Shown here in pieces: positions 1-8,166 of a stretch of DNA of 64,000 nt. Both the position numbers and the translations under genes were made by a program. Source of the DNA: Planctomycetota bacterium (GTDB lineage Bacteria; Planctomycetota; UBA1135; GCA-002686595); the NCBI GenBank assembly GCA_020853575.1, contig JADYYP010000075.1, positions 123,210-187,209 on the forward strand, read 5' to 3'. Numbering within the stretch: the first letter of the stretch is position 1; each line of letters opens with the position of its first letter. The notes beneath the pieces were generated by a model. It was not told the DNA's origin. It made no database searches and was given only the letters and a program-made list of their open reading frames with translations.

Positions 1-1259
1 CCTGGGCACCAGCCCTCTGCCGCGCACATGGCGAGCACATGGCGATACTCGCGCTCGAGGCCGTCGACCAGCTCGCCGCTGCCCCGGGCCTCGCGCGGCA
101 ACACATCCCATGTGTAGGTCTCGATCTCGACGTGCAGCTCGTGCGCTCCCCACAGCGCGGGCGCGCGCAGCTCCTCCCGCAGAACGCGGTCGGCGTAGTC
201 GCGAGTGGTCGACAAACCGCTGCCGGCGAGCGCCTCGAGATCCACGGGCACGTGGAAGTGGCAGCGCCATTCGCTGCAGTCGTGCCAAGCCGAGCGCGGG
301 TCGGCCCAGGCCTCTCGCAGCTCGGGCAGGTCGCCGGCGCGAGCAACGGCGTCGGGTCCCTGACCGGTGACCTGGTGGAGGTAGCGCGGGTCGTCCAGAT
401 CGAACAGCGCGCGCCGGCCGAAGTCGTTGCCGGAGGGATCGTGGACCGAGAGCGCGCTAGTGAACTGCAATTTGCCCACGCCGGCGCCCGACATCGCGAG
501 CGATTGGAGCGAGCTCACGCTCAGATCCTCGTACTCGACCGCTGCATGGCAGGTGTCCAGGCACAGCCCGAGATGGCGCGCGATGGCGGCCGAGGACTCG
601 CTCTGGGAGCGCCGCAGCTCGCGCTCCGCGTCGAAGATCAAGCGCAGTTCGAGCAGCGATTCGACCAGCGCGCGCGGCTCGGGCTCGAGCGCGAGCACCA
701 GACGCGTGCCCCAGTCGCGCTCGAGACGCGCGAAGGCGATCGCGCTCGCAACCCAGTTGGCGAAGGCGCGCCGACATGCATCGCCGCGTTCGGACGGTGG
801 CACGGCGGAGGAGTGCGCACCGGTGTGCGTGCTGATGGACACGTGCCGCTCACTTCCACTGCAGCGCCCGAGCCGGGCGGCGAGTTGTGCCACGTCGAGC
901 GTGTACTGCAAACGCTGTTCGGTGAACCATGTCGGCTCGAACACGCGCGCCTTCAAACCTACGGCGTCGAAGTCACCGGAGGGGAAGGCGTTGTAGGTGA
1001 ACGGATCGAGACCGAAACTCTCGAGGAAGTTGCGCAGCCGGTCGAACTGGCTGGCGTCACTGGCCAGCTCGCGCGCGAGCTTCGCCGGCAAGTACATGCC
1101 GACGCCAAACTCGGCAGCGTTGCTCAACCGCTCGCGCAGGGGCAACGTGATGCGTCGCAGCCCCTTCAGGTACTGGTCCAGATCGCCAGCCGGATGCAGA
1201 TTCAGACAGTAGGCCAGTCGAACGGACCGACCGGGATGGTCACGGTGGACTAGGCGCAC
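1..1259 (-). CDS. eboE: EboE-like TIM-barrel protein (3' end outside window)
   Basis: About 419 codons are visible; the gene runs off the left edge. The frame opens with GTG at 1259, 12 bases after the stop of the upstream gene. The N-terminus contains YCLNLHP and a TLPLRERL stretch, followed by FTYNAFPSGDF, ALEPEP and LCLDTCHAAVEYED. This is the layout of the sugar-isomerase-like EboE proteins of the ebo clusters, which move a small metabolite to the periplasm in several phyla. No other ebo gene is visible upstream, so neighbours would have to lie left of the window. Family assignment is by motif memory; the substrate is unknown. Confidence 0.68.
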   Translation of the reverse strand, partial: MRLVHRDHPGRSVRLAYCLNLHPAGDLDQYLKGLRRITLPLRERLSNAAEFGVGMYLPAKLARELASDASQFDRLRNFLESFGLDPFTYNAFPSGDFDAVGLKARVFEPTWFTEQRLQYTLDVAQLAARLGRCSGSERHVSISTHTGAHSSAVPPSERGDACRRAFANWVASAIAFARLERDWGTRLVLALEPEPRALVESLLELRLIFDAERELRRSQSESSAAIARHLGLCLDTCHAAVEYEDLSVSSLQSLAMSGAGVGKLQFTSALSVHDPSGNDFGRRALFDLDDPRYLHQVTGQGPDAVARAGDLPELREAWADPRSAWHDCSEWRCHFHVPVDLEALAGSGLSTTRDYADRVLREELRAPALWGAHELHVEIETYTWDVLPREARGSGELVDGLEREYRHVLAMCAAEGWCP

Positions 1260-1271
1260 GTCGACTCGCGC

Positions 1272-1544
1272 TCAGCGCGCACCCTGCGCGCCGAGTTCGG
1301 CCAACACTAGACCCTCGTCCACGAGCAGCACCGGAATCCCGTCGCGGATCGGATACACCACGCAGCGATCGTCTCGCACCAGCGCTTCGCTCAACGCGTC
1401 GGCAACCGGCTTGCCTCCGCGGTTCTTCGCCGAGCCACTCTGGATCGCGCGGTTGACGCGCTCGAGCAGCGCCGCGTCCGCCAGGACGAGCGATTGGTGC
1501 GTCTCGGGACAGGCGAGGATCTGGAGCAGGTCTTTGTCGATCAC
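1272..1544 (-). CDS. Trm112-like (UPF0434) small protein
   Basis: A 90-residue protein if the GTG at 1544 is used; the frame stays open to a GTG at 1646, but homology begins at the DKDLLQILACPE segment. The C-terminal YPIRDGIPVLLVDE block is the family hallmark. Trm112 relatives act as small zinc-ribbon partners of methyltransferases or of unknown factors. Here the usual CPxC pair is reduced to CPET and only one further cysteine (RCVVYP) is present, so zinc binding is doubtful. The middle is longer than in YcaR. It lies directly upstream of the EboE-like gene and is probably cotranscribed. Confidence 0.72.
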   Translation of the reverse strand: MIDKDLLQILACPETHQSLVLADAALLERVNRAIQSGSAKNRGGKPVADALSEALVRDDRCVVYPIRDGIPVLLVDEGLVLAELGAQGAR

Positions 1545-1680
1545 GGCGTTGCGGAGCGCGACACGCGCGCAGACGGGCTGGTGTACTCGACCATCGCGCG
1601 AGCGACAAGAACGGATCGCACCGAAGCGCGGCGCGTGCGTTGACACGCGCCCAGAGCACGTGCTCGACTGCCCCGCCGTG

Positions 1681-2700
1681 ATGCTCCTCCCTTTGCTCCT
1701 GGGCGCCCTGCGCGTGCAGGCTCCCGAATTGCACCTGCCCGACGGGCCCGCGGGGAGGGCCTGGAGCGCGCGCGGCCCGGACGTGCGCGCCGCATCGATT
1801 CCACCCGAGATCCAGTCGCTGGCGCGCCCCTCGGCCTGGAACGAGCGCGAAACGTGGCTGCGCTGGTCGGCGGATCTGAAGATCGTGCAGGACCGCGGCC
1901 CCGACGTCGAGCTCGCGCGCGTGCGTCTGGCGCTCGCAGCCTTGTCGCAAGGACGCAGTGAGGACGCGTGGGAACACTTCGCGGCGCTGGGCCAGGCGCC
2001 ACAGTGGATGGACGCGTTGGTCCCCTACTTGGTTTTCGGTGGTCCCACGCGCGAGTTCGCCGACGGCGCGCTGATCGCACCGAGTTTTCCGCCGTTGGGT
2101 GGTCCGGCGCGTGAACGTACGCTCGGGCTCGGACGTCTCGAACAGCGCGAGCTGCGCTGGACGGGAGTGAAGATCGGCCCGGCCGTGGTCGACGTGCGCA
2201 TCGCGATGGAGTACGACGGTGTGCAGCTCGAGTTCGAGCACAAGTCCGGCGGTACGGCGCAAGTCGCGGTCGTGATGCCCGAGCCGCTCGACTTCGAGTT
2301 GACCAGCGTGTACGTCGACTGGGAGCGCGAGCCACAGGCCGCGGGACCTCACCAGGTGACGCTCTCAGCGGAAGTGCCGTTGATGTCGGTCTACGCGCGC
2401 TGCAAGCCCGTCCAACTGCTGTGGCCCATGACGCTTCCCAGCGAGCTCGAAGCGCGCGCCCGCGAGCATGGATTCGAAGTGCTCGTCGCTGCCAGCGAGG
2501 CGTCGAGCCCGCGTGCCTTGGGCTTTGCGGATGCACTCCAAGCGCTGACGGGCGTGCCGGCGCGCGTCAGCTCCGAGGGCGACGCGCGAGAGAGCGCTGC
2601 GTGGCACGGAGTGACGCTGGACTTCGCGCGGGGGCCGGAGCGCGTGCGCAAGTTCCGCACGTTGCTTTCGCAGTTGGAGCGCTTCGCTCTCGAGCGCTAG
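1681..2700 (+). CDS. Hypothetical protein, possibly exported
   Basis: A 339-residue protein beginning MLLPLLLGALRVQ, which could be a short signal sequence; a GTG sits immediately before the ATG and the frame is open further upstream, so the start is uncertain. The middle (about 120-230) alternates beta-strand-like segments and the last 100 residues are alpha/beta. I recognise no family or catalytic motif. The codon pattern is strongly GC3-rich like its neighbours, which supports it being real. Its stop codon TAG forms part of the presumed promoter of pepP, nine bases downstream. Confidence 0.6.
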   Translation: MLLPLLLGALRVQAPELHLPDGPAGRAWSARGPDVRAASIPPEIQSLARPSAWNERETWLRWSADLKIVQDRGPDVELARVRLALAALSQGRSEDAWEHFAALGQAPQWMDALVPYLVFGGPTREFADGALIAPSFPPLGGPARERTLGLGRLEQRELRWTGVKIGPAVVDVRIAMEYDGVQLEFEHKSGGTAQVAVVMPEPLDFELTSVYVDWEREPQAAGPHQVTLSAEVPLMSVYARCKPVQLLWPMTLPSELEARAREHGFEVLVAASEASSPRALGFADALQALTGVPARVSSEGDARESAAWHGVTLDFARGPERVRKFRTLLSQLERFALER

Positions 2701-2703
2701 GCT
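2674..2703 (+). promoter_or_regulatory. Putative pepP promoter
   Basis: TTGGAG at 2674-2679, an 18-base spacer, then TAGGCT at 2698-2703, six bases before the pepP ATG. The -10 hexamer overlaps the stop codon of the preceding gene. Transcription would begin at or next to the ATG, giving a leaderless mRNA. Confidence 0.5.
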
Positions 2704-2709
2704 CGCGCC

Positions 2710-4032
2710 ATGGCGATCCACCCGATGTTCCGCTCTCACCGCGAGCGCCTGCTCACCGAACTCGATCGCCGCGGAGCCGCGGCCGTGCTACCCACTTCGC
2801 GAGCCAAGGTGCGCAACCACGACGCCGAGTACCGCTTCCGCCCCGACAGCGACTTCTGGTGGGCCACCGGATTCAACGAACCGCAGTCGGTGTTGGTGCT
2901 CGTGCCGGGCAGCGGTGAGCGGGCCGCGCGCAGCGTGCTGTTCCTGCGTGAGCGCAATCGCGACGCGGAAATTTGGAGCGGGCGACGCCTGGGAGTCGAG
3001 CGCGCGTGCGCCGAGCTGGGAGTCGACGAGGCCTACCCGATCGCCGAGTTGTGGACGCGCCTGCCCGAGCTCCTCAAGGGCTCGAGCAAGTTGATGTACC
3101 GCGCCGGAAGCGACGACGAGCGCGACCGCGAGCTGTTCGCGGTGCTCGCCAAGCTGCGCGGACAGACACGCATCCTGGAGGCCGTTCCCCTGGAGGTGTT
3201 CGACCCCGCCGTGCTGCTGCACGAGCTACGGTTGTTCAAGGACGAGCACGAGCTCGCGTGTATGCGGCGCGCAGCGGAATTCACGGCCAAGGCGCACATC
3301 GCGGCGATGAAGGCCGCACGTCCGGGTTGCAACGAGTCCGAAATCGAGGCGCTGGTCGAGTACGAGTTCCGCCGGCACGGAGCCGACGGACCCGCCTATG
3401 GCTCGATCGTCGCCGGTGGCGCGAACGCGTGCATCCTGCACTACGTCGAGAACAACTGCGTGCTGCGCGAGGGCGAGTTGCTGCTGATCGATGCCGGCGC
3501 CGAGTCGGCCTTTTATGCCTGTGACGTCACGCGCACGTTCCCCATCGGCGGCCGCTTCAACGCCGAGCAGCGAGCCGTGTACGAAATCGTGCTCGACGCC
3601 CAACTCGCCGCGCTCGCAGTGACCAAGCCAGGTGTGCGTTTCGACGCGGTGCACCGCTGTGCGCTCGAGCGCTTGGTCCAGGGCCTGTGCAGCCTGGGCG
3701 TGCTCGAGGGTCCGCCGGAGAAAGCGCTCGAGAGCGAGAGCTACAAGCGCTTCTACATGCACCGTACGAGCCACTGGCTGGGACTCGACGTGCACGACAG
3801 CGGCGCGTACGTCAGCGACGGCTTGGGGCGCGTGCTCGAGCCCGGCATGGTGCTGACCATCGAACCCGGGCTCTACCTCGCACCCGACGACGAGACGCTC
3901 GAGTCGCGTTGGCGCGGGATCGGCATCCGCATCGAGGACGACGTGCTGGTCACGGCCACGGGTGCGGAGGTCCTGACCAGCGCCATCCCCAAGACGGTTG
4001 CGGACATCGAGCGGATTTGCGCCCGCGGCTGA
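2710..4032 (+). CDS. pepP: Xaa-Pro aminopeptidase (M24B)
   Basis: A 440-residue cytoplasmic dinuclear metalloaminopeptidase that removes an N-terminal residue preceding proline. The N-terminal creatinase-like domain (about 1-175) carries the YRFRPDSDFWWATGF signature of aminopeptidase P. The pita-bread domain supplies all five metal ligands: D261 (LLIDAG), D272 (DVTRTF), H355 (TSHWLGLDVHD), E385 (TIEPGLY) and E409 (GIRIEDD). Length and ligand spacing match E. coli PepP. No Shine-Dalgarno sequence is present; the start follows a TAGGCT hexamer. Confidence 0.95.
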   Translation: MAIHPMFRSHRERLLTELDRRGAAAVLPTSRAKVRNHDAEYRFRPDSDFWWATGFNEPQSVLVLVPGSGERAARSVLFLRERNRDAEIWSGRRLGVERACAELGVDEAYPIAELWTRLPELLKGSSKLMYRAGSDDERDRELFAVLAKLRGQTRILEAVPLEVFDPAVLLHELRLFKDEHELACMRRAAEFTAKAHIAAMKAARPGCNESEIEALVEYEFRRHGADGPAYGSIVAGGANACILHYVENNCVLREGELLLIDAGAESAFYACDVTRTFPIGGRFNAEQRAVYEIVLDAQLAALAVTKPGVRFDAVHRCALERLVQGLCSLGVLEGPPEKALESESYKRFYMHRTSHWLGLDVHDSGAYVSDGLGRVLEPGMVLTIEPGLYLAPDDETLESRWRGIGIRIEDDVLVTATGAEVLTSAIPKTVADIERICARG

Positions 4033-4107
4033 GCTCGGGCGTTGCGAGCAGTCGGATCCGCCGGCGCCAGAGGCGCACAGGCGAGCACGTGCCTCGAGAA
4101 AAGCAAA

Positions 4108-4136
4108 CGCCGGCGCCCCGTGTGGGGCGGCCGGCG
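4108..4136 (-). terminator. Rho-independent terminator of the tRNA-Lys unit
   Basis: A GC-rich stem (CGCCGG-GCCCC against GGGGC-CCGGCG, one bulge, GTGT-type loop) followed on the minus strand by TTTGCTTTTC. It begins eight bases past the 3' CCA of tRNA-Lys(CTT), so it most likely ends the rpsB-to-tRNA transcript. It could also block read-through from pepP on the other strand. Confidence 0.7.
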
Positions 4137-4143
4137 CGTGGAA

Positions 4144-4219
<76 letters not shown>

Positions 4220-4310
4220 CTGTCTCGTGGCGCGCTCGCGCGCGCCGAAGGGCGAGGATGATAGCGGATCGCGGTCCGCCGTCAACGTCGCACGCGACGA
4301 GTTGAACGGG

Positions 4311-4383
<73 letters not shown>

Positions 4384-4510
4384 GTGCGGCACCGGACTCG
4401 GCGCCGTGATCGATGTACTCGCGCAGCACTGTCGCGTCCGCGACGCGCGGGTCCGCCGAAGCGTCCCTCGTCAGAGCTGTGCGCGCTCTACCGTGAGGAA
4501 CTCACGGTCG

Positions 4511-4588
4511 CGACGTCCGGCGCCCGGCGGGCGACGGCACATCCAACGTTCTGAGAGCTCGTATCCTCGCTGCTCGAAGAGCTCTCAG
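4511..4588 (-). repeat. Stop-codon-associated repeat element, copy A
   Basis: A 78-base sequence of which about four fifths matches 16394-16470 by hand alignment, in the same orientation relative to the upstream gene. Read on the minus strand it begins in the frr stop codon and contains a perfect 10-bp inverted repeat, CTGAGAGCTC with GAGCTCTCAG, enclosing a smaller CGAGCAGCG hairpin, then a GC-rich block. There is no T tract, so it is not a classical terminator. Confidence 0.6.
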
Positions 4589-5154
4589 ACCTCGGTGATC
4601 TCCTTGGTCTTGGTCGCCTGGACTTGGTCGAGCTTCTTCTCGTACTCCTTGAGGACGTCCTGGATCTTCTCCAGCGTCTTCTTGTGGTCGTCCTCGGTCA
4701 GCTTGCCGCCTTTGCTTTCGGCGTCGGCGTGCTTGTTCAAGTCGCGGCGCACGTTGCGCATCGAGACGCGCGCCTCTTCGCACATCTCCTTGACCTTCGC
4801 GGCGTATTTCAGGCGCTGCTCTCCGGACAACGGCGGCATCTGCAAGCGCAGCATCTTGCCGTCGGTCTGCGGGGTGATGCCCAGCTCGCTCTTCAAGATG
4901 GCCTTCGAAACCTCGGTGAGCACCGAGGCGTCGAAGGGCTTGATCACGATTTGGCGCGGCTCAGGCACAGACACCGCCGCGAGTTGGTTGATCGGCGTCG
5001 GCGAGCCGTAGTAGTCGACCTTGATGTTGTCCACCAGTGCCGACGAGGCGCGGCCGGTGCGCACGCCCTTCAGCATGTCCTGCAAGTGATGCAGGGCCTT
5101 GTCCATCGCCGCCGTCGCGTCTTGAACGTACTTGGGATTGGGTTGACCACTCAT
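4585..5154 (-). CDS. frr: Ribosome recycling factor
   Basis: A 189-residue protein that, with EF-G, splits post-termination ribosomes. The family signatures are visible: VRTGRASSALVDNIKVDYYG near 31-50, TPINQLA, the QIVIKPFD segment, and RLQMPPLSGEQR in the C-terminal half, flanked by the long helices of the three-helix bundle. The ATG at 5154 lies two bases after the pyrH stop, so the two genes are translationally close. It is the last protein gene of the rpsB-tsf-pyrH-frr operon; the frame stays open upstream through pyrH only as an artefact. Confidence 0.97.
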   Translation of the reverse strand: MSGQPNPKYVQDATAAMDKALHHLQDMLKGVRTGRASSALVDNIKVDYYGSPTPINQLAAVSVPEPRQIVIKPFDASVLTEVSKAILKSELGITPQTDGKMLRLQMPPLSGEQRLKYAAKVKEMCEEARVSMRNVRRDLNKHADAESKGGKLTEDDHKKTLEKIQDVLKEYEKKLDQVQATKTKEITEV

Positions 5155-5156
5155 CG

Positions 5157-5867
5157 CTAGCTCCGAATCGTCGTGCCCAGGGGATCCCCGCGCACGACTC
5201 GCTCGATGTTGCCTTCGTCGAACAGGTTGAAGACCACGATCGGCAACTTGGACTCTTGGCACAGGCTGACCGCCGTCGAGTCCAGCACACGCAGTTGCCG
5301 GTTGAGGAACTCCTGGTGCGACAGAGTCGGGAGACGCTGCGCCGTCTTGTCGAGCATGGGATCGGCGGTGTACACGCCGTCGACCTTGGTGCCCTTGAGC
5401 AACACGTCGCACGACAGCTCGCGCGCGCGCAGCGCCGCCGCGGTGTCCGTCGAGAAGAACGGATTGCCCGTGCCCGCGGCGAGGATCACCAGGCGCCCCT
5501 TGCCCAGGTGCGCCAGCGCGCGACGGCGCACGAAGGGCTCGGCGACCTTCGAGATCTCGATCGCGGTCATCACGCGCGTCTCGACGCCCTGCTGTTCGAC
5601 AGCGTCGGACAGGGCGAGCGCGTTGATCACGGTGCCGAGCATCCCCATGTAGTCCGCGCTGGCGCGCAGCGCTCCACTGGAGGCGACCTTGGCCCCGCGC
5701 AGGATGTTCCCGCCACCGACGACCACCGCGGTCTCGACGCCCAGGCGACACACGTGCGCCACCTGACGCGCGATGCGCTGCACTGCATCGGGATCGAGGC
5801 CCCGCCCGGACTCGCGGTCCGCGAAGGCCTCGCCCGACAGTTTCAAGAGGACACGCTGGTAGCTCAA
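5157..5867 (-). CDS. pyrH: UMP kinase
   Basis: A 236-residue amino-acid-kinase-fold enzyme phosphorylating UMP to UDP in the cytoplasm. The N-terminal LLKLSGEAF, the VVVGGGNILRG glycine loop, ADYMGMLGTVINALAL, and the AAGTGNPFFSTDTAAALRA region are diagnostic of bacterial PyrH. The start is TTG (5867), 12 bases past the tsf stop; no ATG or GTG in frame gives a complete N-terminus. A weak start between two highly expressed translation factors may lower its yield. Confidence 0.96.
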   Translation of the reverse strand: MSYQRVLLKLSGEAFADRESGRGLDPDAVQRIARQVAHVCRLGVETAVVVGGGNILRGAKVASSGALRASADYMGMLGTVINALALSDAVEQQGVETRVMTAIEISKVAEPFVRRRALAHLGKGRLVILAAGTGNPFFSTDTAAALRARELSCDVLLKGTKVDGVYTADPMLDKTAQRLPTLSHQEFLNRQLRVLDSTAVSLCQESKLPIVVFNLFDEGNIERVVRGDPLGTTIRS

Positions 5868-5879
5868 GCCGGCGCGATC

Positions 5880-6725
5880 CTACGCTCCGACCTGGAACAA
5901 CGCGAAGGCTTCGATCTTGGCGTCCGCGCCGAGCTCTTGGGCGAGCATCTTCTTGACGCTCGACTTGTCGTCCTTGAACCAGGGCTGCTCGATCAGCGCG
6001 ATGCCGCCGAAGAACTTCTCCAGCTTGCCCTGCACGATCTTCTCGCGCTTGTCCTCGGGCTTGGAGAGCACCTCTTCGCTCTCGCGATACACGGCCTTCT
6101 CGCGTTCGACGGCCTCGGCCGGGATCTGCTCGCGCGACAGCGCGATCGGCTTGGCGAAGGTGATGTGCATGCCGAGGTTCTTGAGAAAGTCGGCGACCTT
6201 CTCGCCCGACTTGTCGGTGGTCACCGAGGCGAAGCCCGCGGTCTTGTTGTCGTGGTGGATGTAGCCGCCGACGACCCCCTTGGCGTTCTCGAAGTAGCAC
6301 ACCAGCGGAACTTCGACGTTCTCGCCGCACTTGGCGGTCAGACGCTTGACCGCGTCGAGCGCGGTGCCGCCGTCGAGCGGCTGCTCGAGCAGCGCGCCGG
6401 CACTGCCGACGCGCTTCTCGAAAGCCAGTTGCGCCAGCTTGCCGAGCAGCGCCTTGAAGTCGTCGGTCGGCGGCACGAAGTCGGTCTCGCTGGTCATCAG
6501 CACCATCGCGCCGCGCTTTCCGTCGGCTGCGACGTGCGACGCGACGCGACCCGCGCCGGCCTTGCGGCCCGCGCGCTTGTCGGCGTTCTTGAGACCTGAC
6601 TTGCGGAGGAAGTCGACGGCAGCTTCGAGATCACCGTTGCAGGCCTCCAGAGCGCGCTTGCACTCCATCAATCCGGCTCCGGTGCGCTCGCGCAACTTGG
6701 ACACGTCACTGGCACTGATCGTCAT
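5880..6725 (-). CDS. tsf: Elongation factor Ts
   Basis: A 281-residue nucleotide exchange factor for EF-Tu. The N-terminal UBA-like domain has VSKLRERTGAGLMECKRAL, followed by the SETDFVPPTDDF segment that contacts EF-Tu (TDFV motif), two core subdomains, a KIVQGKLEKFF stretch and a C-terminal EQPWFKDDKSSVK. The ATG at 6725 is chosen because it gives the canonical N-terminus; the frame extends upstream without homology. It lies 211 bases downstream of rpsB, separated by a strong hairpin. Confidence 0.97.
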   Translation of the reverse strand: MTISASDVSKLRERTGAGLMECKRALEACNGDLEAAVDFLRKSGLKNADKRAGRKAGAGRVASHVAADGKRGAMVLMTSETDFVPPTDDFKALLGKLAQLAFEKRVGSAGALLEQPLDGGTALDAVKRLTAKCGENVEVPLVCYFENAKGVVGGYIHHDNKTAGFASVTTDKSGEKVADFLKNLGMHITFAKPIALSREQIPAEAVEREKAVYRESEEVLSKPEDKREKIVQGKLEKFFGGIALIEQPWFKDDKSSVKKMLAQELGADAKIEAFALFQVGA

Positions 6726-6861
6726 GGCGGTTGGCTTCGAGACTGGGGTGAGAGCGAAGGTGCGCGGCGCGCACGTGGTCGTATGCAGGAATCTCGGCGT
6801 ACGGACGCCGTGTGGGCGTGGGTGCGCGCTCGCGAGCAGCGCGAATCGCGCGTGTGGACGA

Positions 6862-6893
6862 GCGGGCCGCGCCGATCGACGGTCGCGGCCCGC
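6862..6893 (-). other. Strong hairpin in the rpsB-tsf spacer
   Basis: A perfect 10-bp inverted repeat, GCGGGCCGCG and CGCGGCCCGC, with a 12-base loop, between rpsB and tsf on the minus strand. No T tract follows, so it is more likely an mRNA-stability or processing structure that sets the rpsB:tsf ratio than a full terminator. Function is inferred from position. Confidence 0.5.
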
Positions 6894-6936
6894 GCAGGAA
6901 ATCGAGGCGGAAGCGCAGGTCTCCCGGCGAATCCGA

Positions 6937-7800
6937 TCAGGCGTTCGCCGCTCCGCCTTCGCTCGGGCTCGCTTCTTCGTTCGTGGTCGTCGCCGCGGGC
7001 TGCGCGGAACGGCGCGGACGAAGGTCTTGCGCGCGCTGAGCGCGGGTCGGCCGCGGCTCGTCACCGACCGGTTGATTGTCACCGCGCTCGCCGCCCGCGG
7101 CCGCCGTCTGCTCGCGGCGGTTGGCGCTGCCCTCCTCGACGGCAGTCACCAGGCGGTCGATCAGCAGTCGCACCGACTTCAGCGCGTCGTCGTTGCCGGG
7201 GATCACGATGTCGACCACCGACGGATCACAATCGGTGTCGAGGATGCCGACCACCGGCACACCCAGGCGGCGCGCTTCTTTGATCGCGTTGATCTCACGC
7301 GCCGGGTCGACGACCACGATCGCGCCAGGAATCTGGCTCATCTCGCGAATGCCGCCGAGATTGCGTTCGATCTTCTTCTTCTCGCGGCGCAGCGTCGAGG
7401 CCATCTTCTTGGACTCGATCTCGATCGTGCCGCTCTCCTCCATGTTCTCGAGTTCCTCGAGGCGCCGCAGGCGACTGCGGATCACGGAGAAGTTGGTCAG
7501 GGTGCCGCCGATCCAGCGCTCGGTCACCACCGGCATCCCGGTGCGTTGCCCGGCGTCGTGGATCACGCCCTTGACTTGCCGCTTGGTGCCGACCCACAGG
7601 ATCTGAGAGCCTTCGGCGGCGATGTGGTAGAGGAAGTTCTGGGCTCGCAAGAGACCGCGCAGGGTCTCCCGGATGTCCATGATGTGAATCAGGTTGCGCC
7701 GGCCGTAGATGTACGGCGCCATCTTCGGATTCCACCGCGACGCGCGGCATCCGAAGTGCACACCTGCTTCGATGAGTTGTTGAACCGATGCGGTTTGCAT
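6937..7800 (-). CDS. rpsB: 30S ribosomal protein S2
   Basis: A 287-residue small-subunit protein. It has LIEAGVHFGCRASRWNPKM at the N-terminus, the IWGRRN-like YIYGRRNLIHIMD block, LWVGTKRQ, ERWIGGTLTNF and the PVVGILDTDCDP segment, all S2 signatures. After about residue 225 there is a low-complexity tail rich in R, Q, E and A that is longer than in E. coli S2. The ATG at 7800 gives the canonical start; the promoter lies about 145 bases upstream. First gene of the translation operon. Confidence 0.97.
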   Translation of the reverse strand: MQTASVQQLIEAGVHFGCRASRWNPKMAPYIYGRRNLIHIMDIRETLRGLLRAQNFLYHIAAEGSQILWVGTKRQVKGVIHDAGQRTGMPVVTERWIGGTLTNFSVIRSRLRRLEELENMEESGTIEIESKKMASTLRREKKKIERNLGGIREMSQIPGAIVVVDPAREINAIKEARRLGVPVVGILDTDCDPSVVDIVIPGNDDALKSVRLLIDRLVTAVEEGSANRREQTAAAGGERGDNQPVGDEPRPTRAQRAQDLRPRRSAQPAATTTNEEASPSEGGAANA

Positions 7801-7895
7801 GAAGAGTATGGAAGTGGGACCCGGGCCGGCGCTTGCACGCCGAACCGTGGACGGAGTGTCCGCCCGGAAAACACGAAGGGCACCGGGCTCGAGCA

Positions 7896-7914
7896 CGCCG
7901 CCACACTGGCGGCG
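7896..7914 (-). promoter_or_regulatory. Hairpin in the rpsB 5' leader
   Basis: A perfect 8-bp stem, CGCCGCCA and TGGCGGCG with a GTG loop, in the roughly 137-base leader between the mapped promoter and the rpsB ATG. S2 leaders in other bacteria bind S2 for autoregulation; that this hairpin does so is inference. Confidence 0.4.
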
Positions 7915-7943
7915 CGGCGCAAGCCCGGCAAATCGAGGCGGAG

Positions 7944-7971
7944 AGTGTAGCGGCCACCGATTGCCTGTCAA
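7944..7971 (-). promoter_or_regulatory. Sigma-70-type promoter of the rpsB operon
   Basis: On the minus strand TTGACA (7966-7971), a 16-base spacer and TACACT (7944-7949). This is the best -35/-10 pair in the window and points at rpsB, with a predicted start near 7937. It is the only clear promoter here with a consensus -35 and a long leader. Confidence 0.75.
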
Positions 7972-8166
7972 CGCGAGCGCCGTCCCCGGGTAGATCGGGG
8001 AGCTTCGGCGCAAGCGGATTTCCATGGGCGCGCGCGGGTACGAAACCGCGCGCACTTCGTTTTACTGCCTGCGCTTCCGGCACTGAGTGCGCTTCCCGAG
8101 ATGCGCGTGCGCGTGACCCAAACCAAAAGCACTTTCCTAAACTCCACAAGTCCCGTCATACTTGAC
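7972..8166. other. Intergenic region between rpsB promoter and GGDEF gene
   Basis: Divergent spacer. I see no gene. The right end, about 8135-8160, is locally AT-richer than its surroundings and has CATACT four bases before the GTG at 8167, a possible weak -10 for the diguanylate cyclase. Confidence 0.4.

Noticed and set aside
5155..6330. A long fusion frame joining tsf antisense-phase sequence to frr
   Set aside because: The frame runs through pyrH by chance; frr homology starts exactly at ATG 5154.
8101..8166. An upstream start for the diguanylate cyclase
   Set aside because: The extra residues have no fold and no ribosome site; GTG 8167 is preferred, though not proven.
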